Assembly: GCF_000283655.1 (NCBI RefSeq)
Contig: NC_016623.1
Span: 372,001 to 436,000 of the forward strand
Length of the DNA stretch: 64,000 nt
Direction of reading: 5' to 3'
Origin: Azospirillum lipoferum 4B
Lineage (GTDB): Bacteria > Pseudomonadota > Alphaproteobacteria > Azospirillales > Azospirillaceae
Shown here: positions 1 through 9,124 of the stretch, piece after piece
Position numbering within the stretch: the first letter of the stretch is position 1
How the letters are laid out: every line of letters begins with the position of its first letter
Program-made: the position numbers and the translations under genes
Notes under the pieces: model-generated
Databases searched by the model: none
What the model saw: only the letters and a program-made list of their open reading frames with translations
Told to the model about the DNA's origin: nothing

Positions 1-222
1 GCGGGGCTGCGCAGCTTCGTGGCGGACAAGGTGCCGGTCGTGGGGTTCGCGCCCGATGCGGAGGGATTCTTCTGGCTTGCCGGCCAAGGCGGCTACGGCA
101 TCCAGACCGCGCCGGCCATGGGCCGGGTGGCGGCGGGACTCGCCACCGGCCGGGGCCTGCCGGAGGATGTCAGCGCGCTGGGTGTGGCCGAGTCCGACCT
201 GTCGCCGGCCCGGCTTCGGTGA
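1..222 (+). CDS. FAD-dependent oxidoreductase, C-terminal end (partial)
   Basis: The reading frame is open from base 1 and ends at TGA 220-222, so only the last 73 or so residues are present. The motif GFFWLAGQGGYGIQTAP is typical of the C-terminal FAD-contacting segment of the D-amino-acid oxidase/dehydrogenase (DAO) family. Such enzymes oxidise an amine or hydroxyl group using bound FAD. The substrate cannot be judged from this fragment. The last 20 residues are the usual poorly conserved tail. The gene start lies outside the window. Confidence 0.75.
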   Translation, partial: AGLRSFVADKVPVVGFAPDAEGFFWLAGQGGYGIQTAPAMGRVAAGLATGRGLPEDVSALGVAESDLSPARLR

Positions 223-250
223 ACGAATGCTGTATAGGTGGAGGCGTGCG

Positions 251-766
251 ATGGTTGTGCGTCGGATGATGGGGCGTCGAACGATGACGAGCAGGCCGGC
301 CCGGCGGCTTCTGGCCGTGGCGTCGCTGGGATTAGCCGGCGCTTTGGCCGGCTGCGCCAACCCGGCGGTGGACGAGGCGCTGGTGGCACAGACCGCCCTG
401 ATCGGCCTGCCGAAGGAAACCCTGCTGTCCTGCGCCGGCGTGCCGGAACGTCGGGCTGCGGTCGACAATCGCGAGTTCTTCACCTACCGCAGTTCCCGTC
501 TGGTGTCCTACCCCAGCCCGCCGCCCCTGGGTTATTACGGCGGCTGGGGATGGCCCCATTATGGTTATGGCTATGGCTGGCCGGCCTATGGGTATGAAGT
601 CAACAGCTTCGATTGCGAAGCAACCTTCAGTTTGAGAAACGGCGTGGTCGAGCGCGTGGTGTATGGCGGCGCGTCAGGCGGGTCGGCACGACTTGGTCAA
701 TGTTACGCCATCGTCCAGAACTGCATGGCGCTGATTCCGCAACGGACAATCAGGCCAAGCCCTTGA
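251..766 (+). CDS. Small Gly/Tyr-rich lipoprotein, function unknown
   Basis: A 171-residue protein with an Arg-rich N-terminus, a hydrophobic segment and a lipobox (LAGC, near residues 33-36), so it is probably exported and lipid-anchored. The ATG at 251 is chosen because GGTGGAGG lies 6 nt upstream; ATG 227 and ATG 284 are alternatives. The middle carries an unusual Gly/Tyr/Trp-rich stretch (GYYGGWGWPHYGYGYGWPAY), followed by a Cys-containing C-terminal part with FDCEATFSLRNGVVERVVY. That part resembles the small outer-membrane-associated SmpA/BamE-like folds only in general character, and I do not assign a function. It follows the oxidoreductase by 28 bp and may be co-transcribed. Confidence 0.7.
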   Translation: MVVRRMMGRRTMTSRPARRLLAVASLGLAGALAGCANPAVDEALVAQTALIGLPKETLLSCAGVPERRAAVDNREFFTYRSSRLVSYPSPPPLGYYGGWGWPHYGYGYGWPAYGYEVNSFDCEATFSLRNGVVERVVYGGASGGSARLGQCYAIVQNCMALIPQRTIRPSP

Positions 767-921
767 TTTCCTTGTCCATGCGACAACTCGTCACTGTTGC
801 AGAGCTGCTGCATGGAGTGAGGATCGGTTGTAACCCCCTAGTACCCATACAGTACGTCTGGTAATAGCTCCGTTGGCTGATGCCACAGAACAGCAACAAC
901 GCATTGCCTGGAGCAGACCCC

Positions 922-1629
922 ATGACCATCCTGTCGCGCGCCGCCGCCGCCCTGCTGGCGACCTCGGCCCTTGTCGCCATCGCTTCCCCGTCGCTCGCTC
1001 AGGACTTCAAGGGCAAGTCGGCCGGCGACATCGTCGTCCGTGCGCGCGGCCTGGCCGTGCTGCCGCAGGAAAAGGGCACCATCAACAACACGACGCTGGG
1101 TGACGTCGGCTCGGCCAAGGTCGGCAACGACTACATTCCGGAAGTCGATTTCACCTACTTCTTCACCGACAACATCGCCGCCGAACTGATCGCCGGCACC
1201 AGCCGTCACCGCGTGAAGGGCAACCTGATCGCCGCCGCCGGCGGCGTGACGGAAATCGGCAAGGTCTCGCTGCTGCCGCCGACCCTGACCGTGCAGTACC
1301 ACTTCATGCCGAAGGAGCGCATCAGCCCCTACATCGGCGCCGGCGTGAACTACACCCTGTTCTACAACGAGGATGCGGCCAACAACCCCAACGCCGGCGG
1401 TCTGCGCATCACCGACACCAACTACAAGAACCGCTTCGGCTGGGCCCTGCAGGCCGGTGTCGACGTTGCCATCACCGGCAACTGGTCGCTGAACGTCGAC
1501 GTCAAGAAGGTCTTCCTGAAGACCGACGTGACCGCCAATGCCCATGTGGGCACCGCCGTCCTGCCGGTCACCTCGAAGGTCACGCTGGACCCGTGGCTGG
1601 TCGGCGTCGGCATCGGCTACCGCTTCTAA
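922..1629 (+). CDS. OmpW-family outer membrane protein
   Basis: A 235-residue protein with a Sec signal peptide (TILSRAAAALLATSALVAIA, then cleavage after SLAQ). An eight-stranded OmpW-type barrel follows: IVVRARGLAVLP, the PEVDFTYFFTDNIAAELIAGT strand pair, LPPTLTVQYHF and the terminal GVGIGYRF ending in Phe, the usual barrel-assembly signal. OmpW proteins form narrow channels for small hydrophobic molecules. ATG 922 is preferred over ATG 880 because GGAG lies at a good distance and the signal peptide starts there. A strong terminator follows at once, so the gene is probably monocistronic. Confidence 0.88.
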   Translation: MTILSRAAAALLATSALVAIASPSLAQDFKGKSAGDIVVRARGLAVLPQEKGTINNTTLGDVGSAKVGNDYIPEVDFTYFFTDNIAAELIAGTSRHRVKGNLIAAAGGVTEIGKVSLLPPTLTVQYHFMPKERISPYIGAGVNYTLFYNEDAANNPNAGGLRITDTNYKNRFGWALQAGVDVAITGNWSLNVDVKKVFLKTDVTANAHVGTAVLPVTSKVTLDPWLVGVGIGYRF

Positions 1630-1660
1630 GAACGGGTTTCGGGACTCGTCCCGGCACTCG

Positions 1661-1698
1661 AAAGGCGGCCTCTCCCATCCGGAGAGGCCGCCTTTTTC
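1661..1698 (+). terminator. Rho-independent terminator after ompW-like gene
   Basis: A perfect 15-bp stem (AAAGGCGGCCTCTCC, 1661-1675, with GGAGAGGCCGCCTTT, 1681-1695) and a 5-nt loop run into a T-rich tail. It lies 32 bp after the stop codon of the OmpW-family gene. Confidence 0.92.
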
Positions 1699-1779
1699 TT
1701 TGCATTATCCGTCTTGCAGATTGTACGCCAATCCCCATGATTCCAGTATCTGGGTCATCGGAAGGGAGGCCGTACCGCC

Positions 1780-2214
1780 ATGCATGTTGCAGCCGTCTTG
1801 AAGCGCAAGGGCAACCGGATCGTCTCCGCCGCACCGGACGATCCCGTGGCCGCCGTCACCCGCCTGCTGACCGAGCACCGGATCGGCGCCGTGCTGGTGA
1901 TGGACGACGATGGCCAGCCGGTCGGCATCCTGTCGGAACGCGACATCGTGCGGGCCGTCGCCCGCGACGGTGCCGCGGCGCTCGAGCGTCCGGCCGCAGA
2001 CCTGATGACGCGCGGCCTGATCACCGGCACCCCGACCGACACCGTCGCCGACATGATGGCGGTGATGACCGAACGGCGCATCCGCCATGTGCCCATCATC
2101 GACTCCGGCCGCGTGGTCGGCGTCATCAGCATCGGCGACGTGGTGAAGGCCCGCATCGACGATGCCGAGCTGGAGGTCGAATCGCTGCGCGGCTATGTGG
2201 CCGGAATGGGCTGA
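1780..2214 (+). CDS. Two-CBS-domain protein
   Basis: A 144-residue protein made almost entirely of a tandem pair of CBS motifs (about residues 8-60 and 74-128). Both show the typical GAVLVMDDDGQPVGILSERD and RHVPIIDSGRVVGVISIGD signatures. Paired CBS domains bind adenine nucleotides (AMP, ATP, NAD or S-adenosylmethionine) and sense energy state. Free-standing versions such as this probably act by docking to another protein. GGGAGG upstream supports the ATG. The gene is flanked by terminators on both sides, so it is a single transcription unit. The partner is unknown. Confidence 0.9.
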   Translation: MHVAAVLKRKGNRIVSAAPDDPVAAVTRLLTEHRIGAVLVMDDDGQPVGILSERDIVRAVARDGAAALERPAADLMTRGLITGTPTDTVADMMAVMTERRIRHVPIIDSGRVVGVISIGDVVKARIDDAELEVESLRGYVAGMG

Positions 2215-2238
2215 GGCGAGCCATCCATCCTCAACGCG

Positions 2239-2272
2239 AAAAGACCCGCCGGGGCGTCCCGGCGGGTCTTTT
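2239..2272. terminator. Bidirectional terminator between convergent genes
   Basis: A perfect 15-bp inverted repeat (AAAAGACCCGCCGGG / CCCGGCGGGTCTTTT) around a GCGT loop. It has A and T runs on both outer sides, so it can end transcription of the CBS gene (+) and of the response-regulator gene (-). Confidence 0.92.
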
Positions 2273-2296
2273 CGCATCGATGTCCGGAATCCGGCT

Positions 2297-2947
2297 TTAC
2301 GCCGAATGCGACTGCGGGAAGGCCATGGCCGCCTGGGTGCGGTTGCGCACGCCCAGCGACTTGAAGATCGCGGTCATATGGATCTTCACCGTGCCTTCGG
2401 ACAGGCCCAGTTCATGGGCGATCTGCTTGTTCGACTTGCCTTCGCGCAGGCGGTCGAGCACCTCGCGCTGACGCTGGGTCAGCAGCTGCTCCAGCTGCGG
2501 GTCGGTCGGCGGGATCACAGAGCCGCCGCGCTGGTCGGGCTCGATCCCTTCGCGCAACACCGTGGCCGGCACATAGACGCCACCGGAGAAAATCAGGTCG
2601 AGCGCGCTCAACATGATCTTCACGCTGGACGATTTCGGGATGTAACCGGCCGCACCGTTCTCCAGCGCCTCGCGAACGTCGGACTGCGCCTCGGACGCGG
2701 ACACGACCACGACCTTGGAGTTCGGCTGCCGGTCGCGCAGCATGCCGATGCCGGAGAAGCCGGGCCAGCCGGGCATGCGCAGGTCGGTCAGGATCAGGTC
2801 ATAGGCCTCATCCTTCGAAGCCGCCATGTCCAGAAGCTCATCGAAATTGCTGGCTTCCGCAAAGGTAGCGTTTTCGCGCAGCTGCTCAAGCAGACGGCGA
2901 AGACCTTCCCGGAACAGGACGTGATCATCACCGATCAGGATCTTCAT
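2297..2947 (-). CDS. NarL/FixJ-type response regulator (orphan)
   Basis: A 216-residue two-component regulator. The receiver domain (about 1-120) has the acidic pair D7-D8, phospho-acceptor D55 in LTDLRMPG, and a Lys in GYIPK. The C-terminal LuxR-type helix-turn-helix (about 150-212) has TQRQREVLDRLREGKSNKQI and LGLSEGTVKIHM. It should bind DNA when phosphorylated. No histidine kinase lies next to it, so the partner kinase is elsewhere. The gene converges on the CBS gene across the shared terminator. Confidence 0.92.
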   Translation of the reverse strand: MKILIGDDHVLFREGLRRLLEQLRENATFAEASNFDELLDMAASKDEAYDLILTDLRMPGWPGFSGIGMLRDRQPNSKVVVVSASEAQSDVREALENGAAGYIPKSSSVKIMLSALDLIFSGGVYVPATVLREGIEPDQRGGSVIPPTDPQLEQLLTQRQREVLDRLREGKSNKQIAHELGLSEGTVKIHMTAIFKSLGVRNRTQAAMAFPQSHSA

Positions 2948-3327
2948 CGCTCAAACTCCCGAACCATGCCTGCCCCTCCGAAAGTCGCCTCAGAGGCTTC
3001 AGAAAAGGAGGGGGCTGTCGCCACCCGCATATTCCCTAAAATCCGAAGGATATAGCAGGCACCGGCCGAACGTAATCTCTATTGAGATGTAACACGCAGG
3101 GACGAGAGGGAACAACCTGAAATTAACTTTTGTCACGGCCGTGAAAGCTGATCGGCTGAGGCCAGCGCTTCCCAAGAGTGATATTTCCAAAGATCTACGA
3201 CAATTTTAGGTTCCTATACGCATGCGCTCTTCCGACCTGCCGAAAAGGCAAGAAAAGGCCGGACCGGTGCCTTGCGCGCACCTGTCCGGCCTGAAGTCAA
3301 GCGCCCCGACCAAGCGGTCGACGCATG
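2948..3327. other. Intergenic region: response-regulator promoter side and fad terminator
   Basis: A 380-bp gap. The left part is the 5' region of the leftward response-regulator gene. The right end holds the terminator of the beta-oxidation operon (3250-3292). The middle is less GC-rich than the coding DNA, and I see no credible gene in it. Confidence 0.6.
3250..3292 (-). terminator. Terminator of the beta-oxidation operon
   Basis: On the minus strand a 15-bp stem with one mismatch (AGGCCGGACAGGTGC with GCACCGGTCCGGCCT) is followed by TTTTCTT. It lies 36 bp beyond the stop codon of the acyl-CoA dehydrogenase gene. Confidence 0.85.
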
Positions 3328-5118
3328 TCAGAAGGCAGCCTCTTCCAGTTCCATCAACGGCTTGGCGCCGGCGGCGATGGTGATGAACAGGCTGTTCGTC
3401 TGCGGCAGCAGCTTGGTCATGTAGAAGCGGGCGGTCTTGATCTTGGCCTCATAGAAGGCGGCATTGCCTTCCCCGACGTCGAGCTTGGCCTGCGCCTTTT
3501 CCACCATGGTCAGCCAGCTCCAGCCGAGCGCAACCAGACCGAACAGGCGCAGGTAATCGCTGGCGGCGGCACCGGCTTCCTCCGGATCCTTCAGGCCCTT
3601 CTGGGCGATCAGGGCGGTGGCCTGCTGCAGCTTGGCGAAGGCCTTGGCCAGCGGCATCACGAACTCGCCCAGCTCGTCCTTCTCCATCGCCGCCTCGATG
3701 TCGCGGCCGACGGGGTGGAAGAAGTGGCGCAGCAGGCGCCCCATGTCCTGCGGCAGCTTGCGGCCGACGAGGTCCAGCGCCTGGATGCCGTTGGTGCCCT
3801 CATAGATCTGGCAGATGCGGGCATCGCGGACATATTGCTCGACGCCGGTCTCCCAGATGAAGCCGTGGCCGCCATGGACCTGCACCGCGATGTTGGCCGA
3901 CTCGAAGCCGATGTCGGTGAACAGCGCCTTGACGATCGGCGTCATCAGCTGGACGAACTCGTCGGCGTCGCGGCAGGTGCGGGCGTCGGCGTGCTTTTCC
4001 GCCACGTCCAGGTGATAAGCGACCAGCGCGCCCAGCGCGCGGGCGCCTTCGCCATAGGCGCGGGCGGTCAGCAGGTTCCGGCGCACGTCGGGATGGACGA
4101 TGATCGGATCGGCCGGCTTGTCCGGCGCCTTCACCCCCGACAGCGACCGGCCCTGGAGCCGCTCGCGGGCATAGTTGACGGCGTTCTGGTAGGACACCTC
4201 GGCCAGCCCCAGCCCCTGGATGCCCACGGCCAGACGGGCCGCGTTCATCATCACGAACATGGCGCGCATGCCCTTGTGCGGCTCGCCGACCAGCCAGCCG
4301 GTGGCGTCCTCGAAGTTCATGACGCAGGTCGAGGACGCCTTGATGCCCATCTTGTGCTCGATGGAGCCGCAGGCGACGCCGTTGCGGGCGCCCGGCGTGC
4401 CGTCTTCGTTCGGCATGAACTTCGGCACCAGGAACAGGCTGATGCCGCGGGTCCCGGCCGGGGCGTCGGGCAGGCGGGCCAGCACCAGATGCAGAATGTT
4501 CTCGGTCAGGTCATGCTCGCCGGCCGAGATGAAGATCTTGGTGCCGGTGATCTTGTAGGCACCCTCCCCGTCGGGAACCGCCTTGGTGCGGATGATGCCG
4601 AGGTCGGTGCCGCAATGCGGCTCGGTCAGGCACATGGTGCCGGACCAGGTGCCGTCGACCAGCTTGGGCAGAAAGCGCTGCTTCAGCTCGTCCGAGCCGT
4701 ACATCGCCAGCGCGTTGTAGGCGCCGAGCGACAGGCCGGGATACATGCCGAAGCTGAGGTTGGCGGAGCAGATGAACTCCTCCAGCATGATGTTGACCAG
4801 CTTCGGCAGTCCCTGCCCGCCATAGGCCGGGTCGCAGGCCAGACCCTGCCAGCCGGCCTCGATATAGGTGGTGTAAGCCTCCTTGAAGCCCTTCGGCGTG
4901 CGGACCTCGCCATTCTCGAAATGGCAGCCCTCGCCGTCGCCAGACTGGTTCAGCGGGAACAGAACCTCCTCGCACAGCTTGGCGCCTTCCTCCAGCACCT
5001 GGCCGACGAGTTCCGGCGTGGCGTCCTCGTAACCCGGCAGGGCCGACAGCTTGTCCAGGCCGACGATCTCGTCCAGGACGAAGCGCACATCCTCAAGCGG
5101 AGCCTTGTAGATCGGCAT
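3328..5118 (-). CDS. Acyl-CoA dehydrogenase, long (about 600-residue) form
   Basis: A 596-residue flavoenzyme that would introduce the trans-2 double bond in acyl-CoA, the first step of beta-oxidation. It shows the dehydrogenase signature CLTEPHCGTD (163-172) and FAD-contact segments. The catalytic glutamate is E440 in YEGTNGIQ. An extra C-terminal domain of about 130 residues is typical of the 590-600 residue subfamily (as in Bacillus FadE and the DmdC-like enzymes). The start at 5118 is set by GGGGAGGAACGAG just upstream; the frame extends further but overlaps the previous gene. It is the last gene of a four-gene leftward operon and lies 16 bp after the fusion-protein gene. Confidence 0.93.
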   Translation of the reverse strand: MPIYKAPLEDVRFVLDEIVGLDKLSALPGYEDATPELVGQVLEEGAKLCEEVLFPLNQSGDGEGCHFENGEVRTPKGFKEAYTTYIEAGWQGLACDPAYGGQGLPKLVNIMLEEFICSANLSFGMYPGLSLGAYNALAMYGSDELKQRFLPKLVDGTWSGTMCLTEPHCGTDLGIIRTKAVPDGEGAYKITGTKIFISAGEHDLTENILHLVLARLPDAPAGTRGISLFLVPKFMPNEDGTPGARNGVACGSIEHKMGIKASSTCVMNFEDATGWLVGEPHKGMRAMFVMMNAARLAVGIQGLGLAEVSYQNAVNYARERLQGRSLSGVKAPDKPADPIIVHPDVRRNLLTARAYGEGARALGALVAYHLDVAEKHADARTCRDADEFVQLMTPIVKALFTDIGFESANIAVQVHGGHGFIWETGVEQYVRDARICQIYEGTNGIQALDLVGRKLPQDMGRLLRHFFHPVGRDIEAAMEKDELGEFVMPLAKAFAKLQQATALIAQKGLKDPEEAGAAASDYLRLFGLVALGWSWLTMVEKAQAKLDVGEGNAAFYEAKIKTARFYMTKLLPQTNSLFITIAAGAKPLMELEEAAF

Positions 5119-5134
5119 CTCTCGTTCCTCCCCC

Positions 5135-7474
5135 TCAGTTCCGCAGCGGCTTGCCGGTGAGCAGCATGTGCTCGATCCGGTCGATGGTGCCGCCGGTGCG
5201 CACCAGACCCATGAACGCCTCGCGCTCCAGCCGCAGGACATGGTCCTCGCCGACCGGCTTGGAAACGTCGGCCTCCTCGCCGCCGCTCAGCACCTCGGCC
5301 AGCGCGGCGCAGACCACCTTGTCGTGCGGCGTGACCTTGCCCTGCAGGGCGAAGCCTTCCACCGCCAGCTCCATCGCCGCCTTGGCGCTGGGGCCGGGCA
5401 GGACATAGGCCGTGGTCCTCTCCGGCGGGGTGTAGTCCGCCGCCAGCTCCAGCGCCTTGGCCTTGGCGTCGGCCAGCAGGCGGTCGCGGTTCATGGTGAT
5501 GCCGTCGGTGGCGCGGAAATACAGCAGCTCCTTGGCCTCGGCCGCCGACTTGGCGACGGTGGCGGTGCTGATGATCTCGAAGGCCTTGGCAATGCCCGGC
5601 ATGGGCCCGCGCGCCGCCTTCGGATTGGCCTGATGGCGGGCCAGCATCTCGGTGCAGCCGCCCCAGGCCGGGATCAGGCCGACGCCGACCTCGACGAGGC
5701 CGACATAGGTCTCGGCATGGGCCTGGACATGGTCGGAATGCAGCAGGATTTCGCAGCCGCCGCCCAATGCCATGCCGCTGGGCGCCGCCACCACCGGGAA
5801 GGGGGCGTATTTCAGCGCCCGGTAGGTGCGCTGGCCGCCCTCCACCATCTCCTCGATCTGCGGCCACAGGCCGATGTTCAGCGCGAACAGAGCGAGGCCC
5901 AGATTGGCGCCGACCGAGAAATTGTCGGCCTCGTTGTGGATGACGAGCGCCTTCCAGTCGCCCTTGCCGTCGCCGATCAGGCGCATGGCCTTCTCATAGG
6001 CGGCCATGATGTCGGCGTCGACGGCGTTCATCTTGCTGGTGAACTCGACGCACAGCACGCCGTCGCCGATGTCCCACAGGCTGGCGGAAGCGTTCTTCCA
6101 CACCGGCTTGCCGGCGGCGCGCTTGATGTCGGACAGCAGCAGCACGCCGTCCGGGCGCACGACGGTGTCATAGACGCCGGATGTCGTCAGATGCTGGAGC
6201 TTGCCGTCCTCCACCCGGTAGAAGGGGCGGCCGGATGCCGTCTCCACCAGTGCCGGGACCGGAACGCCTTCCGAGCGGCACAGCTCGGCGAACCACCCAG
6301 TGCCCAGGCGGTCGATCAGCTCGAACGGCCCCTGCTTCCAGTTGTAGCCGAGGCGCATGCCCTCATCGACGGCGACGATGCTGTCGGCGATCTCCGGCAC
6401 CAGGCTGGCGGCATAGGCCAGCGTCTGCGCCAGCACGCGGCGGGCGAAGCGGCCGCCCTTGTCCGGGTGCTCGCACAGCTTGCGCAGGTCGCGGCCGGCG
6501 GCGGACACGCTGTCCAGCCGGGCCTTTTCCGACGGGGCATACTCACCGGTCTGCAGATCGACCGACTCCTTCACCTTGCCGCCGCCGGCCTTGTTGATGC
6601 GGTAGAAGCCGCCCTTGCCCTTGCGGCCGGTATAACCCTCCGCGATCATCCGGGTGATGACCGGGTGTTCGCGCATCTGGCCGCGATAGGCGTCATTGGC
6701 CGGCAGGGTGGCCGACATGCTCTTGGCGATGTGCGGCATCAGGTCCAGCCCGACGAGGTCCATCAGGCCGAAGACGCCGGTCTTGGGGATGCCCATCGGC
6801 CGGCCGCCGACGGCGTCCGCCTCCTCCACCGTCAGGCCGAGGTCCACCGCGGCATTCACCGCCGACTGGATCCAGAAGACGCCGATGCGGTTGGCGATGA
6901 AGCCCGGCGTGTCCTTGCAGTGGACGACGCCCTTGCCCAGGCGGCGGTCGCAGACGTCGGCGATGGCCGCCAGCGCGTCGGCCCGCGTATCGGCGCCGCC
7001 GACGATCTCCAGCAGCCGCATGTAGCGCGGCGGGTTGAAGAAGTGGGTGATCAGGAAGTCCTTGCGGAACTGCTCGCTCTGCCCATCCGTCAACACCGCC
7101 AGCGTGATGGTGGAGGTATTGGACGACACGACAGAGCCCGCCTTGCGCACCGGATCGATGCGCTTGTAAAGGTCGGCCTTGATCGCCGGGTTCTCGACGA
7201 TGGCCTCGACGATCCAGTCGACATCGGCCAGCAGGTTCAGGTCATCCTCAAGATTGCCGGGCGTGATCAGCTTGGCATTCTTGGGATGCATGAAGGGAGC
7301 CGGATCGGTCTTCAGCATCTTCGCCACGGCACCTTTGGCGATGGCGCTGCGGTCCGCACCCTCCTTCGCCGGGATGTCGAGCAGGACGCAGGGGATGCCG
7401 GCGTTGGCGAAATGGGCGGCGATGCCGGCGCCCATCACGCCCGCACCGATCACGGCGGCGCGTTCGATCTTCAT
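5135..7474 (-). CDS. 3-hydroxyacyl-CoA dehydrogenase / enoyl-CoA hydratase fusion
   Basis: A 779-residue bifunctional beta-oxidation protein. The dehydrogenase half comes first: Rossmann motif GAGVMGAG (10-17), SNTST (118-122), and the catalytic pair H144 and E156 in HFFNPPRYMRLLE. The crotonase half is C-terminal: oxyanion region GMALGGGCE with E575 and second catalytic glutamate E595 in GLVEVGVGLIP, 20 residues apart as in classic enoyl-CoA hydratases. This order is the reverse of E. coli FadB and matches Bacillus FadN; that operon also carries a thiolase and a roughly 600-residue acyl-CoA dehydrogenase, as here. It should hydrate enoyl-CoA and oxidise the 3-hydroxyacyl-CoA with NAD. Confidence 0.94.
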   Translation of the reverse strand: MKIERAAVIGAGVMGAGIAAHFANAGIPCVLLDIPAKEGADRSAIAKGAVAKMLKTDPAPFMHPKNAKLITPGNLEDDLNLLADVDWIVEAIVENPAIKADLYKRIDPVRKAGSVVSSNTSTITLAVLTDGQSEQFRKDFLITHFFNPPRYMRLLEIVGGADTRADALAAIADVCDRRLGKGVVHCKDTPGFIANRIGVFWIQSAVNAAVDLGLTVEEADAVGGRPMGIPKTGVFGLMDLVGLDLMPHIAKSMSATLPANDAYRGQMREHPVITRMIAEGYTGRKGKGGFYRINKAGGGKVKESVDLQTGEYAPSEKARLDSVSAAGRDLRKLCEHPDKGGRFARRVLAQTLAYAASLVPEIADSIVAVDEGMRLGYNWKQGPFELIDRLGTGWFAELCRSEGVPVPALVETASGRPFYRVEDGKLQHLTTSGVYDTVVRPDGVLLLSDIKRAAGKPVWKNASASLWDIGDGVLCVEFTSKMNAVDADIMAAYEKAMRLIGDGKGDWKALVIHNEADNFSVGANLGLALFALNIGLWPQIEEMVEGGQRTYRALKYAPFPVVAAPSGMALGGGCEILLHSDHVQAHAETYVGLVEVGVGLIPAWGGCTEMLARHQANPKAARGPMPGIAKAFEIISTATVAKSAAEAKELLYFRATDGITMNRDRLLADAKAKALELAADYTPPERTTAYVLPGPSAKAAMELAVEGFALQGKVTPHDKVVCAALAEVLSGGEEADVSKPVGEDHVLRLEREAFMGLVRTGGTIDRIEHMLLTGKPLRN

Positions 7475-7499
7475 GGTTTTTCCTCCCCGATCCCGTTCG

Positions 7500-8636
7500 T
7501 CAGACCGCTTCCAGGATGGTGGCGATGCCCTGGCCGCCGCCGATGCACTGGGTGGCCAGCGCGAACTGCTTGCCTTCGCGCTTCAGCAGGGCCGCGGCCT
7601 TGCCGGTGATGCGGGCGCCGGTGGCCCCCAGCGGGTGGCCGAGCGCCAGGGCGCCGCCGTCCGGGTTGATGCGCGACGGGTCGATGTCGAGATCGCGCAT
7701 GCAGGCGATGGCCTGGGACGAGAAGGCCTCGTTGATTTCGATGATGTCGATGTCGTTGATCGACAGGCCGGCACGCGCCAGCGCCTTGCGGGTCGCCGGG
7801 ACCGGACCCAGCCCCATCAGTTCCGGCGCGCAGCCGGCGACGGCGACCGAACGGATCTTCGCCAGGATCGGCAGGCCGTTGGCCTTGGCATACTCCTCCG
7901 TCGTCACCAGCACGGCGGCGGCACCGTCGGTCAGCGGCGAGGAGGTGCCGGCGGTCACGGTGCCATCGGCGGTGAAGGCCGGCTTCAGGCCCGACAGGCT
8001 GTCGGCATTGGTGCCGGGGCGGATGCAGCCGTCCTTGTCGACCAGACCGGCCGGGGTCTGGATGCCGACGATCTCGTCGGCCATGCGGCCGGCGGCCTGG
8101 GCTTCCGCCGCTTTGGCGTGCGAGGCGACGGCCAGCGACTCCTGCTCGGCGCGGGAAATGGCGTATTGGCGGGCGACATTCTCCGCCGTGATGCCCATCG
8201 AGCAGTAGGCTTCGGGGTAGGAGGCCTTCAGCGCCGGATTCGGCATTGGGTTGAAGCCCATGATCGGCACGCGGGTCATCGACTCGACGCCGCCGCAGAT
8301 GAACACCTCGCCGGCACCCATCTGGATGGCGCCCGCCGCCTGGTGGATCGACTGCATCGACGAACCGCAATAGCGGTTCACCGTGGTGGCCGCCGCGGTC
8401 TGCGGCAGCTTGGCCAGGAAGGAGATGGTGCGGGCGACGTTCAGCCCCTGCTCGCCCTCGGGGAAGGAGCAGCCGACGATGACGTCCTCGACATCTTCGG
8501 TCTTCAGGCCGGTGCGTTCCACCAGCGCCGCGATGACGCGGGCCAGCAGTTCGTCGGGGCGGACCTTGGTCAGCTCGCCCTTGTGGGCGAAGGCGAAGGG
8601 CGAACGGGCATAACCGGCGATGACGACCGACTTCAT
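7500..8636 (-). CDS. Acetyl-CoA acyltransferase (thiolase)
   Basis: A 378-residue thiolase, the last step of beta-oxidation. The nucleophilic cysteine is C90 in NRYCGSS. NEAF is present, H334 lies in GHPLGATG, and the second catalytic cysteine is C364 in CIGGGQG. The ATG at 8636 is fixed by GGAGAAG upstream and by a 4-bp ATGA overlap with the stop of the MerR regulator, which indicates translational coupling. A longer in-frame start (8717) would sit inside the regulator gene and is rejected. Substrate chain length cannot be read from the sequence. Confidence 0.94.
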   Translation of the reverse strand: MKSVVIAGYARSPFAFAHKGELTKVRPDELLARVIAALVERTGLKTEDVEDVIVGCSFPEGEQGLNVARTISFLAKLPQTAAATTVNRYCGSSMQSIHQAAGAIQMGAGEVFICGGVESMTRVPIMGFNPMPNPALKASYPEAYCSMGITAENVARQYAISRAEQESLAVASHAKAAEAQAAGRMADEIVGIQTPAGLVDKDGCIRPGTNADSLSGLKPAFTADGTVTAGTSSPLTDGAAAVLVTTEEYAKANGLPILAKIRSVAVAGCAPELMGLGPVPATRKALARAGLSINDIDIIEINEAFSSQAIACMRDLDIDPSRINPDGGALALGHPLGATGARITGKAAALLKREGKQFALATQCIGGGQGIATILEAV

Positions 8637-9124
8637 GAGTGCTTCTCCTCCATGTCCTGCGTCTCCGTGATGCCGTTGCGGCGAAGATGCTCGGAGATCT
8701 GGGTGTCGATGGTGCACAGCTCCGCCAGCGTCTGTTTGACGTCGGCAAGCTGCTGTTCAAGCGCGGAAATCCGGCGGCGCGCGATCATGCGCATGTAGCG
8801 CATCTGTTCGATCTGGGCGTCGTCGGTGTCGTAGAGGTTCAGGAAATCCTTGATTTCGGCCAGGCTGAAGCCCAGCCGCTTGCCCCGGCAGATCAGCGCC
8901 AGCCGGGCACGGTCGCGGTGGCCGTAGACGCGTGCGCCTCCGGGAGCGCTGCCGATCCGCTCCGGCGCCAGCAGCCCTTCGTCCTCGTAATGGCGGATGG
9001 TGCGGTGGGTGAGACCGAACTCCCCGGCCAGTTCGCCGATGGCGAGCCGCGGGCCGGGCATGCGGCTGTCGCCCCCGTCATCCCCCATCTCCGCCATGTC
9101 GTAGCCGACCGAAAGCCGATCCAA
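8633..9124 (-). CDS. MerR-family regulator of the beta-oxidation operon
   Basis: A 163-residue regulator. The MerR helix-turn-helix and wing span about residues 26-96 (RLAIGELAGEFGLTHRTIRH, then a GARVYGHRDRARL wing). A coiled-coil dimerisation helix follows (about 105-150). It lacks the cysteine pattern of metal-sensing MerR proteins. Its place at the head of a fatty-acid operon matches the LiuR-like MerR group that controls acyl-CoA and branched-chain amino acid breakdown. The start is probably TTG 9124, preceded by AAGGAAGGGAG; ATG 9097 is possible but has a poor ribosome site. A promoter and palindromic site lie directly upstream, so self-regulation is likely. Confidence 0.88.
   Translation of the reverse strand: MDRLSVGYDMAEMGDDGGDSRMPGPRLAIGELAGEFGLTHRTIRHYEDEGLLAPERIGSAPGGARVYGHRDRARLALICRGKRLGFSLAEIKDFLNLYDTDDAQIEQMRYMRMIARRRISALEQQLADVKQTLAELCTIDTQISEHLRRNGITETQDMEEKHS

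Noticed and set aside
3325-5160. A 611-codon open frame antisense to the acyl-CoA dehydrogenase gene
   Set aside because: Shadow of a clear family protein; no ribosome site or recognisable domain.
5168-7609. An 813-codon open frame antisense to the beta-oxidation fusion gene
   Set aside because: Same reason: mirror frame of a well-conserved enzyme, with biased composition and no motif.
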